A stretch of DNA of 64,000 nucleotides from Salinisphaeraceae bacterium (lineage in GTDB: Bacteria; Pseudomonadota; Gammaproteobacteria; Nevskiales; Salinisphaeraceae). Of the stretch, positions 35,742-44,847 are shown piece by piece. Every line of letters starts with the position of its first letter. Position 1 is the first letter of the stretch. The notes under the pieces are model-generated. The model did not search any database. It worked only from the letters and a program-made list of their open reading frames with translations, and was not told the DNA's origin. Both the position numbers and the translations under genes were made by a program. Location: contig NYTH01000051.1 in NCBI GenBank assembly GCA_002683405.1, positions 1 through 64,000 on the forward strand, given 5' to 3'.

Positions 35742-37109
35742 TCAGGTCGTGCCCCACGCGCGTATGGCGTTCTGGGTCAGATAGTCGTCGAAAATATACG
35801 AATCGTTTACCCGGGTTGAGTGCGACGCATCCAGTTCCTTGACCTGCTCAAGGCGGCTGATCCGTCCGGTCTGAAAATCGAATGCGTGCAGATAGCACCA
35901 GGACCAGTAGGGGTGATCGCCGTCCATGAACTGCTCGCCATCCTGGTCATAGAGCCCGTAGCAGCCGTCAAACGACTTGAACGGCTTGCCGGCGCGATCG
36001 TAGGTCACCATCGCAACGGGCATCAGATTACGCGCATCGAACCACACGCGTTTCTTGCCTACCGGCGCTCTGGAAAATTTCACCGGCTCGGCCTCAACCA
36101 CGATGGTCTCGGGCACCAGTTCAACCACACTTTCAAAAAAGCTCTGACCCTTGGGTCCGCCGTGCACCGCATGGGCCCAGTTGTCGTTCTTCGGCTTCCA
36201 ACCACCCGAGACGCCGGCCAGCAGGGGCTGCCGGCCCACAATTTTGTAGTTACCCCAGGTATGCAGCGGGTCGCCCGCGGCCCAGGCGTCGGAGAGATAC
36301 AGGCAGGAACCCGGAACCAGCGGTTCGAATCGCTGATTGGTGGGGAACTGACGAATGCGCCGGAAGTCCGGAACATACCCGTACAGGAAAGGATACTGGT
36401 GCTGGTCGTACGGCCAGATGTTGAGAAACGAAGTGCCGGCATGCGACACCGGCGACGTGAAAATAACGGAATTGAAGCGCAACTTGTCCAGATGTTCGGA
36501 CCAGTACGGCTTCGGATCCATACTCACTCTGGCAACGGGGGCGAGTTCCGCCCAGACCAGGTCATACTGATAGTCAACCTCTCCCGACGTGTCGACGTCG
36601 TATTCACGAATCGCGTAAACGCTGGCGTCGTGTCGCCCCCAGCTGAGGGTCAGGCCGGCGAAATATTCAAGAGCCGACTCCGGCTCGGGGAAGGGATTAC
36701 CGCCGATCCAGGGTTTGCCCCTGTCGTCGACCACGTTCATCTGTTCGTCGAACCGCGCCTTGCCCTTGTTACGCAGGGTCGCTTCCTGGTACTCCCACGG
36801 ACCGAGTCGCATGTAATCCGTAGTCTGCGGAACAACCCTCAGGCGCCGGCCCATTTCCGCCACGTGCATATACTTGGCAGGCTCAAGCAAATCCTTGACG
36901 CTCTCCACATTGTCGGCGGTTATCTCGTCGCCTTCGGCGACAGCGCCACCGGAGTAGTCCGATAATGACTTGAGTTCGTCGGGATACGCTTTATCAATCT
37001 TGCCCTCGGACGCCATGGCGCTCCACAAGGGCGTGAAACCCAGGCTGGCCAGCGTCCCCGCGGAAGCGTGCTTCAGCAGCGTGCGTCTGTCATATCGTCG
37101 TATATGCAT
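35742..37109 (-). CDS. DUF1329 exported lipoprotein-carrier-like protein (copy 1)
   Basis: 455 residues. A twin-arginine-like leader (RRYDRRTLLKHASAGTLASLG) suggests export of a folded protein. The body has DUF1329 features: YPFLYGYVPDFRRIRQFPTNQRFEPLVPGS, DAWAAGDPLHTWGNYKIVGR and KKRVWFDARNLMPV. DUF1329 proteins are thought to have a LolA/LolB-like fold that could bind lipidic molecules (recalled). A paralogue lies at 40533-41915. ATG 37109 has GGTGGAG upstream. A strong terminator hairpin sits just before it, after the DUF1302 gene, so expression may be lower than that of its neighbours. Confidence 0.85.
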   Translation of the reverse strand: MHIRRYDRRTLLKHASAGTLASLGFTPLWSAMASEGKIDKAYPDELKSLSDYSGGAVAEGDEITADNVESVKDLLEPAKYMHVAEMGRRLRVVPQTTDYMRLGPWEYQEATLRNKGKARFDEQMNVVDDRGKPWIGGNPFPEPESALEYFAGLTLSWGRHDASVYAIREYDVDTSGEVDYQYDLVWAELAPVARVSMDPKPYWSEHLDKLRFNSVIFTSPVSHAGTSFLNIWPYDQHQYPFLYGYVPDFRRIRQFPTNQRFEPLVPGSCLYLSDAWAAGDPLHTWGNYKIVGRQPLLAGVSGGWKPKNDNWAHAVHGGPKGQSFFESVVELVPETIVVEAEPVKFSRAPVGKKRVWFDARNLMPVAMVTYDRAGKPFKSFDGCYGLYDQDGEQFMDGDHPYWSWCYLHAFDFQTGRISRLEQVKELDASHSTRVNDSYIFDDYLTQNAIRAWGTT

Positions 37110-37123
37110 AACGGGCTCCACCA

Positions 37124-37155
37124 TAAAAAAATCCAGTGGACCAGATGGCCCACTG
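37124..37155 (-). terminator. Intercistronic terminator or attenuator
   Basis: Minus strand: CAGTGG, a loop region of 10 nt that can partly pair (CCA/TGG), CCACTG, GA, then TTTTTTT. It lies between the DUF1302 stop (37214) and the DUF1329 start (37109), with the T-run only about 15 bp from that start codon. Partial termination would lower expression of the second DUF1329 gene. Confidence 0.7.
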
Positions 37156-37213
37156 CAAGGCCTCCCCGAGGGAGTTAGAACGGAGAGGGTGAGGAGAGTC
37201 GACTTGCGTCAGG

Positions 37214-39343
37214 CTAGAATTGATACGTAAACCTGAACACCAGTTCATCCGCGAAATCGATACGGCGCACCACGTTTTCGGTCGGCTCGCCGTGCAGGTC
37301 GCCATCGACGTAGTTGTAAAGCACTTCAACCACCTTGCCGCCACCCGGGTTGTACTGCAGGCCCGGCTGAATCAGCAGGCCGCCCTTGATGTCGTACAGT
37401 GCCGCCCACTCGATAACGAAGCGGCGGTTTGGCGTTGGCTGAAAGCCTGCGAACACGAAGTAGTTCGAGCTGCCGATACCGTCCGGAATGGTCGGGTCAC
37501 TGCCATCTTCATCGTTGCCGCTATAGCCGCTCAGATGCAGACCGACCAGGTCGCTTTCGCTGCGGTACTGGTACTGGAATACCAGGTAGGCCGCCGGGTA
37601 GGCCGCCGACCACCGAGTCCACTTCTCGGCCACGAAGGACGCGATGGTCTCGTCGGCGGTCAGGTAGTCCTTGCTCAGGCCCGGGTCGGTGAAGACGCGG
37701 TCGGGGGTGTACTGGACTTCCAGGTTCAGAATGATCGAGTCGAGCCAGGTGTTTTCGCTGCTGGTGACATAGCTGCCGCCCAGGCCAAAGACATCTTCAC
37801 GCTCGTAGTCGCGCTCGATATTACCACGCAAACCGCCCATCGGCCCGCCACCCTGGAAGAAGGTGTCTAGCTCGTTGCGCGCCTGCTCGAGATTGAAGGC
37901 TTCGGCGCCATAGATATCCTGCATGGCCGGAAAATCGAGAATTGCGTTGTTGAGCGCCTCGAAACCGTTGACCCGCACGCCGCCAGCCACCGCGAACCAA
38001 TCCTGCGAGGTGGCCGCGCCGGTCGGACCCGCCGCGATCGGCGCGTTGGCGAAGGCTTCATCGATCGTGTCGTAAAGGGCGCAGGTCGTGGGCGAGTAGT
38101 TATCGCCGCCGCAAAGCGCGTCGTAGCCCGGCTCTGACGGCGACAGCTTCGCCTCGTACGCGGCCGTCACGATTTCGCCGACCGGGCCATACAGGCCCTT
38201 GTTCACGCCGGATTTCGTCCACCGGATCACGCCCAGCGGATTGTAGCGATGCGCGTACACCGCCTGCCATCCCCATGTGCCGTAGTCAGCCTTTATACGA
38301 AAGCCGGCATCCAGCTCAGTATCGTAACCACCCTCATAGTAGTTATCGAAGGGCTTGTTGAAGCCGGTGGGGATAACGTTATACGGCGTGTTCGGGTTGG
38401 GCAGAATGCTCGGCTGAAATTTCTTGACGAAAAAATCGCCGAGAATATTGTTGGTCAACTGATAGGTAGCCCGGACCGACAGTGCGGGTACGCGCTTGTC
38501 CGAGAATTCTTCAATCGCCCGATCCAGAATGAGGTGACGGCGGAAGTCCAGGCCGTTGGGAATATCCAGCGTGCGGAAGAAGATACTGCTACCCCAGGCG
38601 ATGGTCTGGTTACCCATACGCAGGGTCAGATCGCCGGACTTGTACTCCACCTGGAAGGTGGGCAGGTCAATCATGTAATGCTCACCCGCGATCTCGAGCG
38701 GATTGAGGTTCTTGTCGCCGTCCCGACCCTTGGCCTCGAAGTAGTTCACATCGTAATCGGGTGCCTGACCGCCCGTGAAACCGCCGGCGATGTCGTTGAC
38801 GCTGTCGGTCTCGAACTCGTCGTACCAGCCCGGGTCGTACAGCGCGCGCATGCGCACATCGAGTTTCCAGTTGCGGGTGAACCGCGTCGTCATCGTGCCT
38901 TCAAGACGGAACTGCAGATAGTTCAGGTCGTCATCGGGGCGCGGCACGCTGTCGCTGCGGCGGAACTGATCCATGACGCCGGGAATCGGCGTGGTCCAGT
39001 AACCGGGACTGGGCGTACCGGGGTCCTGGCCGGTTATGCCTGCAATGGCGCCAGTCAGGGCCGCGAGGGCACCGGGGTCCACCACGCCACCGGGCACAAT
39101 GGTGCCGGGATCGGTGAATGCCGGCGGGAAATAGGCCTGGCGGGTAATCTCGGTATCGGAATAGGGCTGGTTACCCTGGTTGTAGAAATTCTGCGTATTG
39201 GACGTACGGATAGCCACGTCCGTCCTCAAAATACCCTGGAACACGGTGCTGTCCCAGAGCTCCTTGAATATGCCCGCACTGCTGATCGCAGGTGTCGCGG
39301 CCAGGGCCGCAGCCAGCCCGAATGTACCCAGTTTACTTGTCAT
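37214..39343 (-). CDS. DUF1302 outer-membrane beta-barrel protein
   Basis: 709 residues with a signal peptide (MTSKLGTFGLAAALAATPAISSAG). The rest alternates strands with Gly/Asn/Asp-rich turns and ends in ELVFRFTYQF, the terminal aromatic residue expected of an outer-membrane barrel. DUF1302 hallmarks include LTLRMGNQTIAWGSSIFFRTLDIPN and FRIKADYGTWGWQAVYAHR. It could form an outer-membrane channel or receptor for hydrophobic substrates (inference). It is third to fourth in a cluster with RND, DUF1329 and YCF48 genes. Start ATG 39343. Confidence 0.85.
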   Translation of the reverse strand: MTSKLGTFGLAAALAATPAISSAGIFKELWDSTVFQGILRTDVAIRTSNTQNFYNQGNQPYSDTEITRQAYFPPAFTDPGTIVPGGVVDPGALAALTGAIAGITGQDPGTPSPGYWTTPIPGVMDQFRRSDSVPRPDDDLNYLQFRLEGTMTTRFTRNWKLDVRMRALYDPGWYDEFETDSVNDIAGGFTGGQAPDYDVNYFEAKGRDGDKNLNPLEIAGEHYMIDLPTFQVEYKSGDLTLRMGNQTIAWGSSIFFRTLDIPNGLDFRRHLILDRAIEEFSDKRVPALSVRATYQLTNNILGDFFVKKFQPSILPNPNTPYNVIPTGFNKPFDNYYEGGYDTELDAGFRIKADYGTWGWQAVYAHRYNPLGVIRWTKSGVNKGLYGPVGEIVTAAYEAKLSPSEPGYDALCGGDNYSPTTCALYDTIDEAFANAPIAAGPTGAATSQDWFAVAGGVRVNGFEALNNAILDFPAMQDIYGAEAFNLEQARNELDTFFQGGGPMGGLRGNIERDYEREDVFGLGGSYVTSSENTWLDSIILNLEVQYTPDRVFTDPGLSKDYLTADETIASFVAEKWTRWSAAYPAAYLVFQYQYRSESDLVGLHLSGYSGNDEDGSDPTIPDGIGSSNYFVFAGFQPTPNRRFVIEWAALYDIKGGLLIQPGLQYNPGGGKVVEVLYNYVDGDLHGEPTENVVRRIDFADELVFRFTYQF

Positions 39344-39411
39344 GATTGAACCCCGGTTCTCCTGTGATTTTTGCAACGCGCCGGGTCCGTGCGACCGGCA
39401 GCGTCTCCTCC

Positions 39412-40446
39412 CTAGTAAGGCAGCTGCACTATCCGCCCTGAATGACCGACCGCCAGCAACTTGCCGACCTTCTGCGCGTTACCGGCCTGTACCAGATCGA
39501 CATACCAGCTTGTCGCCATGTCGTTGCCCTTGTCGGCGCGCCACGACTGGCCGGCATCCTCGCTGTAGAACGCCACACGCATGCCGGTCACCGCCATCTT
39601 GCTGCCGTCCATTAACGCCACCGCGAAAAGATTGGCGTCATCGGGGGCGCTGATGTCTTGCCAGGTCGCGCCATAGTCTGCGGTGCGAAGCAGCAACCCT
39701 GACTGACCGACCGCCATACCTACCCCGTCTTCGCCGATCTTCAGATCAAAGACACTGGGGCTGATGGTTTCGATATTTGATTCACCGCGGTGACCCACGC
39801 ACCAGCTGTGGCCCTCATCCACCGAATAGACGATGTAGCCAACCTCCCCGCCCAGAACCACGGCGCCCGAGTCGGTCACCTGCACGGTGTAAAGGCTGGG
39901 CTCCAGCAGCGCCTGATTCATGCCGCCGCCGCCCTGTTCGATGTCGATCAGACCTTCCCAGTCCGGCGCGGCAGCAATCCATTTTCTGCCTGCGTTTTCG
40001 GTTCTCAATACGGTGCCGAACGCGCCCACGATGTAGCCGAGACCGTTCGCATTCATATCGATTTGCAGCAGGCGCTCCTTGGTCCCGCTCGAGACGGTCT
40101 CCCACGCCCCATTGCTCTCACGGCGCAGGATGAGACCCTGCTGCCCGATGGCGACAATCACGCCATCCACGGCCACCACGCCCAACAGCGCCAATTGCGT
40201 AGGCGCCTGCTCGGAGGTCCAGCTTGCGCCGCCGTCCTCGGTAATCAGCACTTCGCCCAACTCGCCTACCGCCACGCCGAAGTCGTCTTCCATGGCGATA
40301 CTGAAAACGCGGTCATGGGCGATACCGTCCTGGAGGACGGAATAATCGGAATTCTCTTGTTTGGCCTCTTGTGCAGAGACCGCGCCAACAACCGCAAAAA
40401 CAAGCAGTGCGGCGCGCAAAATTTTTGATGACAGGTTGTTTTTCAT
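39412..40446 (-). CDS. YCF48/BNR-repeat periplasmic protein
   Basis: 344 residues with a signal peptide (ILRAALLVFAVVGAVSAQE). Repeated beta-propeller blades read GVAVGELGEVLITEDGGASW, GYIVGAFGTVLRTENAGRKW, GMAVGQSGLLLRTADYGATW and VAFYSEDAGQSW, the YCF48/HCF136-type photosynthesis-system stability repeat also common in non-phototrophs. It may be an assembly or scaffold factor for the cluster's envelope complex. ATG 40446 has only a weak GGGGTC site. A longer open frame to 40908 runs through the upstream DUF1329 gene and is rejected. Confidence 0.8.
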   Translation of the reverse strand: MKNNLSSKILRAALLVFAVVGAVSAQEAKQENSDYSVLQDGIAHDRVFSIAMEDDFGVAVGELGEVLITEDGGASWTSEQAPTQLALLGVVAVDGVIVAIGQQGLILRRESNGAWETVSSGTKERLLQIDMNANGLGYIVGAFGTVLRTENAGRKWIAAAPDWEGLIDIEQGGGGMNQALLEPSLYTVQVTDSGAVVLGGEVGYIVYSVDEGHSWCVGHRGESNIETISPSVFDLKIGEDGVGMAVGQSGLLLRTADYGATWQDISAPDDANLFAVALMDGSKMAVTGMRVAFYSEDAGQSWRADKGNDMATSWYVDLVQAGNAQKVGKLLAVGHSGRIVQLPY

Positions 40447-40532
40447 TGACCCCAACTCGGCTCCAGCCAGAAACCGCGGGCGGGCATCCCGCCCGCGGCC
40501 ACAGACTTGCAGATACTCCTTCGCTGTCGAAC

Positions 40533-41915
40533 CTAGACGGTACCAAGCGCCTGAATGGCACCCTGCGTGCAGTAGGTCTCGTACAGCCAGTCCTGATCCG
40601 CGGCGAAGCGACCTTCGATGCCGGTACCGCGTTCGGCGTTGTGAGTCCGCGACTGACGCTTGGACTGATGGTCGTAGATCATCACGTAAGTCCAGGACCA
40701 GGCCGGATCCTTGCCGTTCCAGCCGGGCACCATCTGGTCGCCCTTCTTGAACTGGGCGAAAGCCATCTCGAAGTTGGCCCACAGCTTGCCCTGCTTGTCG
40801 TAACGCACGGCCGCACAGACCTGGCTGTTGCGGGTGTCGACGTAGACACGCTTCTTGCTGATCGGTGAACGCGGGAAGGCAGTCGGTTCGCACTCGACCA
40901 CGATACATTCCGGGGTCATCTCGTATTCGGTTTCCCAGAACTTGTTGTTGCTGGCCTGCTCGACCGGCTCCCAGTTTTCGCGATCAATATTCACGTTGCC
41001 GTTCCAGGCGCCCAGCATCGGCTTGCGCTCGATGATCTTGTAGTTACCCCAGGTGAGGTAGGGGTCACCGGCACCCCAGGGGTCCGTCAGGAACCAGGTG
41101 GAGCCCGGAATGAGCGGCTCGAAACGCTGGTTGGCCGGGAACTGACGCACGCGACGGAACTGCGGCAGGTAGCCGTAAAGCTCCGGAATCTTGCGTTGGT
41201 CGTACGGCCAGTTGCTCAGGAACGCCGTGCCGCGCACGTCCTGCGACGAGGCGAAGTACACCGACTGGCGACGAATCTCGTTTTCGTGCCCGGGGTAGGC
41301 CTTGCCGTCCAGACGGCCCTGCATCTGCAGCTCAACCCACTGGAAGTCGTAGCGGAATTCAAGCTTGCCGTCGCCGTTGAAATCCCACTGCTGAATGGCG
41401 TAGCAGTTGGCGTCCGCACGGCCCCAGCTCATGGCGAGGTTGGCCCAGGTTTCCTGACCGGTTTTCGGGTTCGGAAACGGCAGACCGCCACCGTAGGGCT
41501 TGCCGGACTGAGTCACCACGTTGCCGGTTTCGCTATCCAGCTTGGCCTCATTGCCAGGCTTCAGGTTGTTCATCGTGGCTTCGTAGTAGCCTGCGTTGAA
41601 CATCTTGGAGATGTCGCGCTCCGGCGCCTTGATGCGGATCTCTCGACCTTCTTCCTTGATCTGCAGGTAGGCGCTGTCGTCGAGCAGATGCTTGATGTCC
41701 TCGACATTGTCCTTGGTGATCATGTCACCCGGCTTGAATTTGCCCTTGGTCTGGGCTTCAACGGACCAGAGCTCATCCGGCCAAGCCTTTTGGACATCGG
41801 TGTCCTGCGCCATGGCCATGCCGTACGGCATGAGAACGCCGGCACCGGCACCCATGGCCGTATTCTGCAGCAGCTTGCGACGGCCGTAATCGATATCGTA
41901 TTTGCGAATGTGCAT
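40533..41915 (-). CDS. DUF1329 exported protein (copy 2)
   Basis: 460 residues, paralogous to 35742-37109. It has a twin-arginine-like leader (YGRRKLLQNTAMGAGAG). Shared DUF1329 blocks: YGYLPQFRRVRQFPANQRFEP, LTDPWGAGDPYLTWGNYKII and KKRVYVDTRNSQVCAAVRYD. The two copies agree in layout throughout, so a duplication within the cluster is likely. ATG 41915 has CGGAGGG upstream. It lies between the RND and YCF48 genes. Confidence 0.85.
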   Translation of the reverse strand: MHIRKYDIDYGRRKLLQNTAMGAGAGVLMPYGMAMAQDTDVQKAWPDELWSVEAQTKGKFKPGDMITKDNVEDIKHLLDDSAYLQIKEEGREIRIKAPERDISKMFNAGYYEATMNNLKPGNEAKLDSETGNVVTQSGKPYGGGLPFPNPKTGQETWANLAMSWGRADANCYAIQQWDFNGDGKLEFRYDFQWVELQMQGRLDGKAYPGHENEIRRQSVYFASSQDVRGTAFLSNWPYDQRKIPELYGYLPQFRRVRQFPANQRFEPLIPGSTWFLTDPWGAGDPYLTWGNYKIIERKPMLGAWNGNVNIDRENWEPVEQASNNKFWETEYEMTPECIVVECEPTAFPRSPISKKRVYVDTRNSQVCAAVRYDKQGKLWANFEMAFAQFKKGDQMVPGWNGKDPAWSWTYVMIYDHQSKRQSRTHNAERGTGIEGRFAADQDWLYETYCTQGAIQALGTV

Positions 41916-42078
41916 ATCACCCTCCGGTTGCACTTACTTGTCCAGGCAATTGCCTGGTCGATCGTCAAGTCTCAGCCGAGCATCAGCCCGGTCCCTCGTG
42001 GCTGGGTCTTCTTTTATTGCTCACCGGTGGCGAGCCGCGCACCGCCCCTGACCCTCAAGGCGGCGCGAATTCAAAAAA

Positions 42079-44550
42079 TCAGGATGACGTGACTGTCGCG
42101 CCCGGCACCGATGGCGAGTCATCATCAACGCGCCGCGCACCAGTCCAGTGGGACAAATCCACGTTCTCGCCAACAATCAAGTCGTCCCGCTCGATGAACT
42201 TCGGCTTGATCAGCCACACGAGCAGCGGCAGCACGATCAGCGCGAGGAACATGTTGATGAGCATGACCGCCGAAAGCAGCAGCCCCATATCGGCCATGAA
42301 CTTCAGATCGGACAGGAAATACCAGGGCAGGATGCCGATGAGCATGACGAAGGCCGTGAACATGATGGCCTTGCCCGTTGTGGTAATAGACGCCGTCAGG
42401 GTCTTACCGAGGTCCTTGTCCTGCGCCGAGTACTCCTCGACGATACGGGACAGCAAATAGATGCCGTAATCGATGCCGACACCCACACCGAGCACCGCCA
42501 CCATTACGGAGTTGATGTCCAGCCCCACCCCCAGGAAGTACATGGCGGCCGTGAGGAAAAAGTTCGCCAGCGTGACCGGGATCAGGACGATAAAGGCTGC
42601 AACAATGGATCGATAAGCAAAGGTCGCAATGACCAGGATCGCCGCCGCGAGGCAGGCCAGGATTAACCAGTGATAGCGCACCACGACCTGATTGCTGGCC
42701 TCCTGCAGGGCAATCGTCCCGGATGCCAGCAGCACCTTGAAACCGGGGTGGTCTTCGCCAACCGCCTCGACCGCCTTGCGTGCCGTGGCCAGCGCCGCGT
42801 CGATGGTTTCCTGCTTGTTGTCGCGATAAAACAGGGAAACAGTGGAGTCCTGGAAGTTGAAATCGCTGACGCCGGCAAAGTTGATCGGATTCTGACCAAA
42901 GGTCACACCCACCCGGGCGCCCGTAACTGCCTTGTCTTCCGGGTCCATCGGCAACCATTTGGGATGCCCGCCCGACAACAGCCGATTACCCCGCTCGAGA
43001 TAATCAGAAAAGGAGATCGTGGTGCGTGCCGGGATGGGCTCGGCATTTTCCGCAATGTGCTGAATTTTCTTGGACACGCGATAGGCGTCGGCCGTACTGG
43101 CCGTGCGCAGCTGCATGTCGTCATCGTCTTTCGAGTCGAGAATGATCTCGAGGGAGTTCACGCCCGGGAAATGCCCGTTGATAGCGCGAACCGCGGTGTT
43201 GTAGTCCGATTCAGGCCAGAGCAGGTTGCTTCCCTCGACCGGATTGCCAATCTTGATCTGGAAGGCAAAGAAGATGGCCGCAGCCGACAATATCACCGAC
43301 ACGACGGTCGTCATCCGCGCGGTACGCCCCTGTACCAGGTTGGCGATTTGCGTCAGCAGGCCGCGCTGCAAGCGGTGAATCCCCTTCTCCTCGCCCTTGC
43401 CGACGATATCGTCAACGTTTTTGGGGGTCGGCAGATAGGACAGCAGAACCGAAATGAGAATGACGCCGGTGGGAATGATGCAGATGGCCCACCATCCGCA
43501 GAAGAGCGCGAAACGCTGCATGGCCGGCAGCGGCGCGATGCCGATGAACATGATGCCCAGGGCGTCGGTAATAATGCCCAGCACACTCGGCGCCATCATT
43601 ACCCCCATGGTGATTTCGGCCGACTGTCGCTTGCTGTCGACGTGCCCCAGAATTTCGTAGAAGCGCTCCGTGAACTGAACCGAGTGCGAGAAGGTTCGCG
43701 CCACCAGCAGCAGAGGCACAATCATCAGCAGCGGCTCGATCGGCGACCCAATCCAGCCCACCAGCCCGAAGCCCCAGACGGCAGCCACCGCACTACAGAT
43801 AATCGGCACCAGCACGCCCGTAACATTTCGCATGTAGAACGCCAGCGCCAGAACCAGCAGCAGCAGCGTCACGCCAAAGATTTCGTAGGTCTGCTCCTGG
43901 AGCTTGTACACCCACCCCGTCAGCATCGGCTGACCGGCCAGATAGATTTCGTGCGCATCGTCCTCGGCGGCCTGAGTCAGCTTGCGCACCTCGCGCCAGA
44001 CCTGCCCGTACTCGAGCAGATGCTCATGGAATGCCACGTTGATCAGCGTGGCGGTATGATCGGGCGACACCAGATAACCGCTGGCCGATGGCGATCGCTC
44101 GACGCGGCGCTCGATGTCCCGCAGCTGCTCAGCCGCCGTGGGGACGCTGTCATCCATCACCGGCCGCATTTCCACGCCGTAAGGCGTGGCTTCGGCATAA
44201 GTGACTTTCTCCGTGGTAATCGAGATCAGGCGTTCGTGGTAAACGCCGGGTATGAGGTCGAGATTCTTCGTCAGATCCCAGACCTTCTGAAGCGTCTGCT
44301 CGTTATAGATATCCTCGCCGTCGGTGCGCTTGACCATCACCATGACGTTGAGGGGGTTACCAAAATTCGGATGCTGCTTGAACACCTGCACGAAAGGATC
44401 GTCGGCCGGAAGCAGATCGGAGAAGATCGTCCGTATTTCTACGCCCGGGATACCGGCCGCAAATGCCACCGTCGTGGCCACGAAGAAGCCCGCCACCCAG
44501 GCGCGCCTGTCCATAAGCCACTTGGACATACGAAAACGAAACGAATCCAT
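42079..44550 (-). CDS. MMPL/HpnN-type RND transporter
   Basis: 823-residue inner-membrane protein with the RND layout: a short N-terminal helix near 15-40, a large periplasmic loop to about 220, six helices (about 225-400, with RTFSHSVQFTERF and ILISVLLSYL), a second periplasmic loop, and a second helix set from about 640 (VAVLGVGVGIDYGIYLLSRI, TTTGKAIMFTAFVMLIGILPW, AVMLINMFLALIVLPLL). It belongs to the predicted exporters of the RND superfamily (COG1033) rather than to drug pumps. GGAGGAG precedes the ATG. First gene of the envelope cluster. Substrate unknown; lipids or hydrophobic aromatics are candidates. Confidence 0.85.
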   Translation of the reverse strand: MDSFRFRMSKWLMDRRAWVAGFFVATTVAFAAGIPGVEIRTIFSDLLPADDPFVQVFKQHPNFGNPLNVMVMVKRTDGEDIYNEQTLQKVWDLTKNLDLIPGVYHERLISITTEKVTYAEATPYGVEMRPVMDDSVPTAAEQLRDIERRVERSPSASGYLVSPDHTATLINVAFHEHLLEYGQVWREVRKLTQAAEDDAHEIYLAGQPMLTGWVYKLQEQTYEIFGVTLLLLVLALAFYMRNVTGVLVPIICSAVAAVWGFGLVGWIGSPIEPLLMIVPLLLVARTFSHSVQFTERFYEILGHVDSKRQSAEITMGVMMAPSVLGIITDALGIMFIGIAPLPAMQRFALFCGWWAICIIPTGVILISVLLSYLPTPKNVDDIVGKGEEKGIHRLQRGLLTQIANLVQGRTARMTTVVSVILSAAAIFFAFQIKIGNPVEGSNLLWPESDYNTAVRAINGHFPGVNSLEIILDSKDDDDMQLRTASTADAYRVSKKIQHIAENAEPIPARTTISFSDYLERGNRLLSGGHPKWLPMDPEDKAVTGARVGVTFGQNPINFAGVSDFNFQDSTVSLFYRDNKQETIDAALATARKAVEAVGEDHPGFKVLLASGTIALQEASNQVVVRYHWLILACLAAAILVIATFAYRSIVAAFIVLIPVTLANFFLTAAMYFLGVGLDINSVMVAVLGVGVGIDYGIYLLSRIVEEYSAQDKDLGKTLTASITTTGKAIMFTAFVMLIGILPWYFLSDLKFMADMGLLLSAVMLINMFLALIVLPLLVWLIKPKFIERDDLIVGENVDLSHWTGARRVDDDSPSVPGATVTSS

Positions 44551-44847
44551 TAAAACTCCTCCTGTCCGACGCTTGGCTGACTGCTCGCGGGCAGCCTGGC
44601 CGTCAGCGCATCCCCTTTATCGTTATTCAATGCCTGCAGTATATTCTGCAACTCGCAATACGGTACTTATTTATTGCATTGCGCAGCAAAACTGTATCAA
44701 ACTGCCAGGCGATGTCACACAACCATAGCGAATGTAAGTTATTCGTCAATGGAATTAATCGAGCCCTGACCGACATCTGCACAAGCAGATAATCATTTTT
44801 GAGGCTCCTTATAAAACACACGACCCTGCGAGAAAGGACAGAAGGCA
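44551..44847. promoter_or_regulatory. Divergent control region before the RND gene
   Basis: 297 bp, AT-richer than the flanks. It contains the dyad TGCAG-TATATT-CTGCA (44635-44650) overlapping a possible minus-strand -10 (TATACT, 44638-44643), and TATAAA about 33 bp upstream of the plus-strand gene at 44848. No gene is recognised here. The dyad may be an operator for an unlinked regulator. Confidence 0.4.

Noticed and set aside
40447-40908. N-terminal extension of the YCF48 protein
   Set aside because: It runs through the upstream DUF1329 gene in another frame; the signal peptide and start at 40446 are clear.
41942-41957. Palindrome CCAGGC-AATT-GCCTGG after the RND gene
   Set aside because: No T-tract and inside a short intercistronic gap of one operon; could be chance or a processing site, not enough to call a terminator.
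42670-44553. 627-codon open frame on plus opposite the RND gene
   Set aside because: It is antisense to a clear MMPL transporter with a strong ribosome binding site. The translation is His/Arg/Gln-rich with no domain, as expected for a shadow frame in GC-rich DNA.
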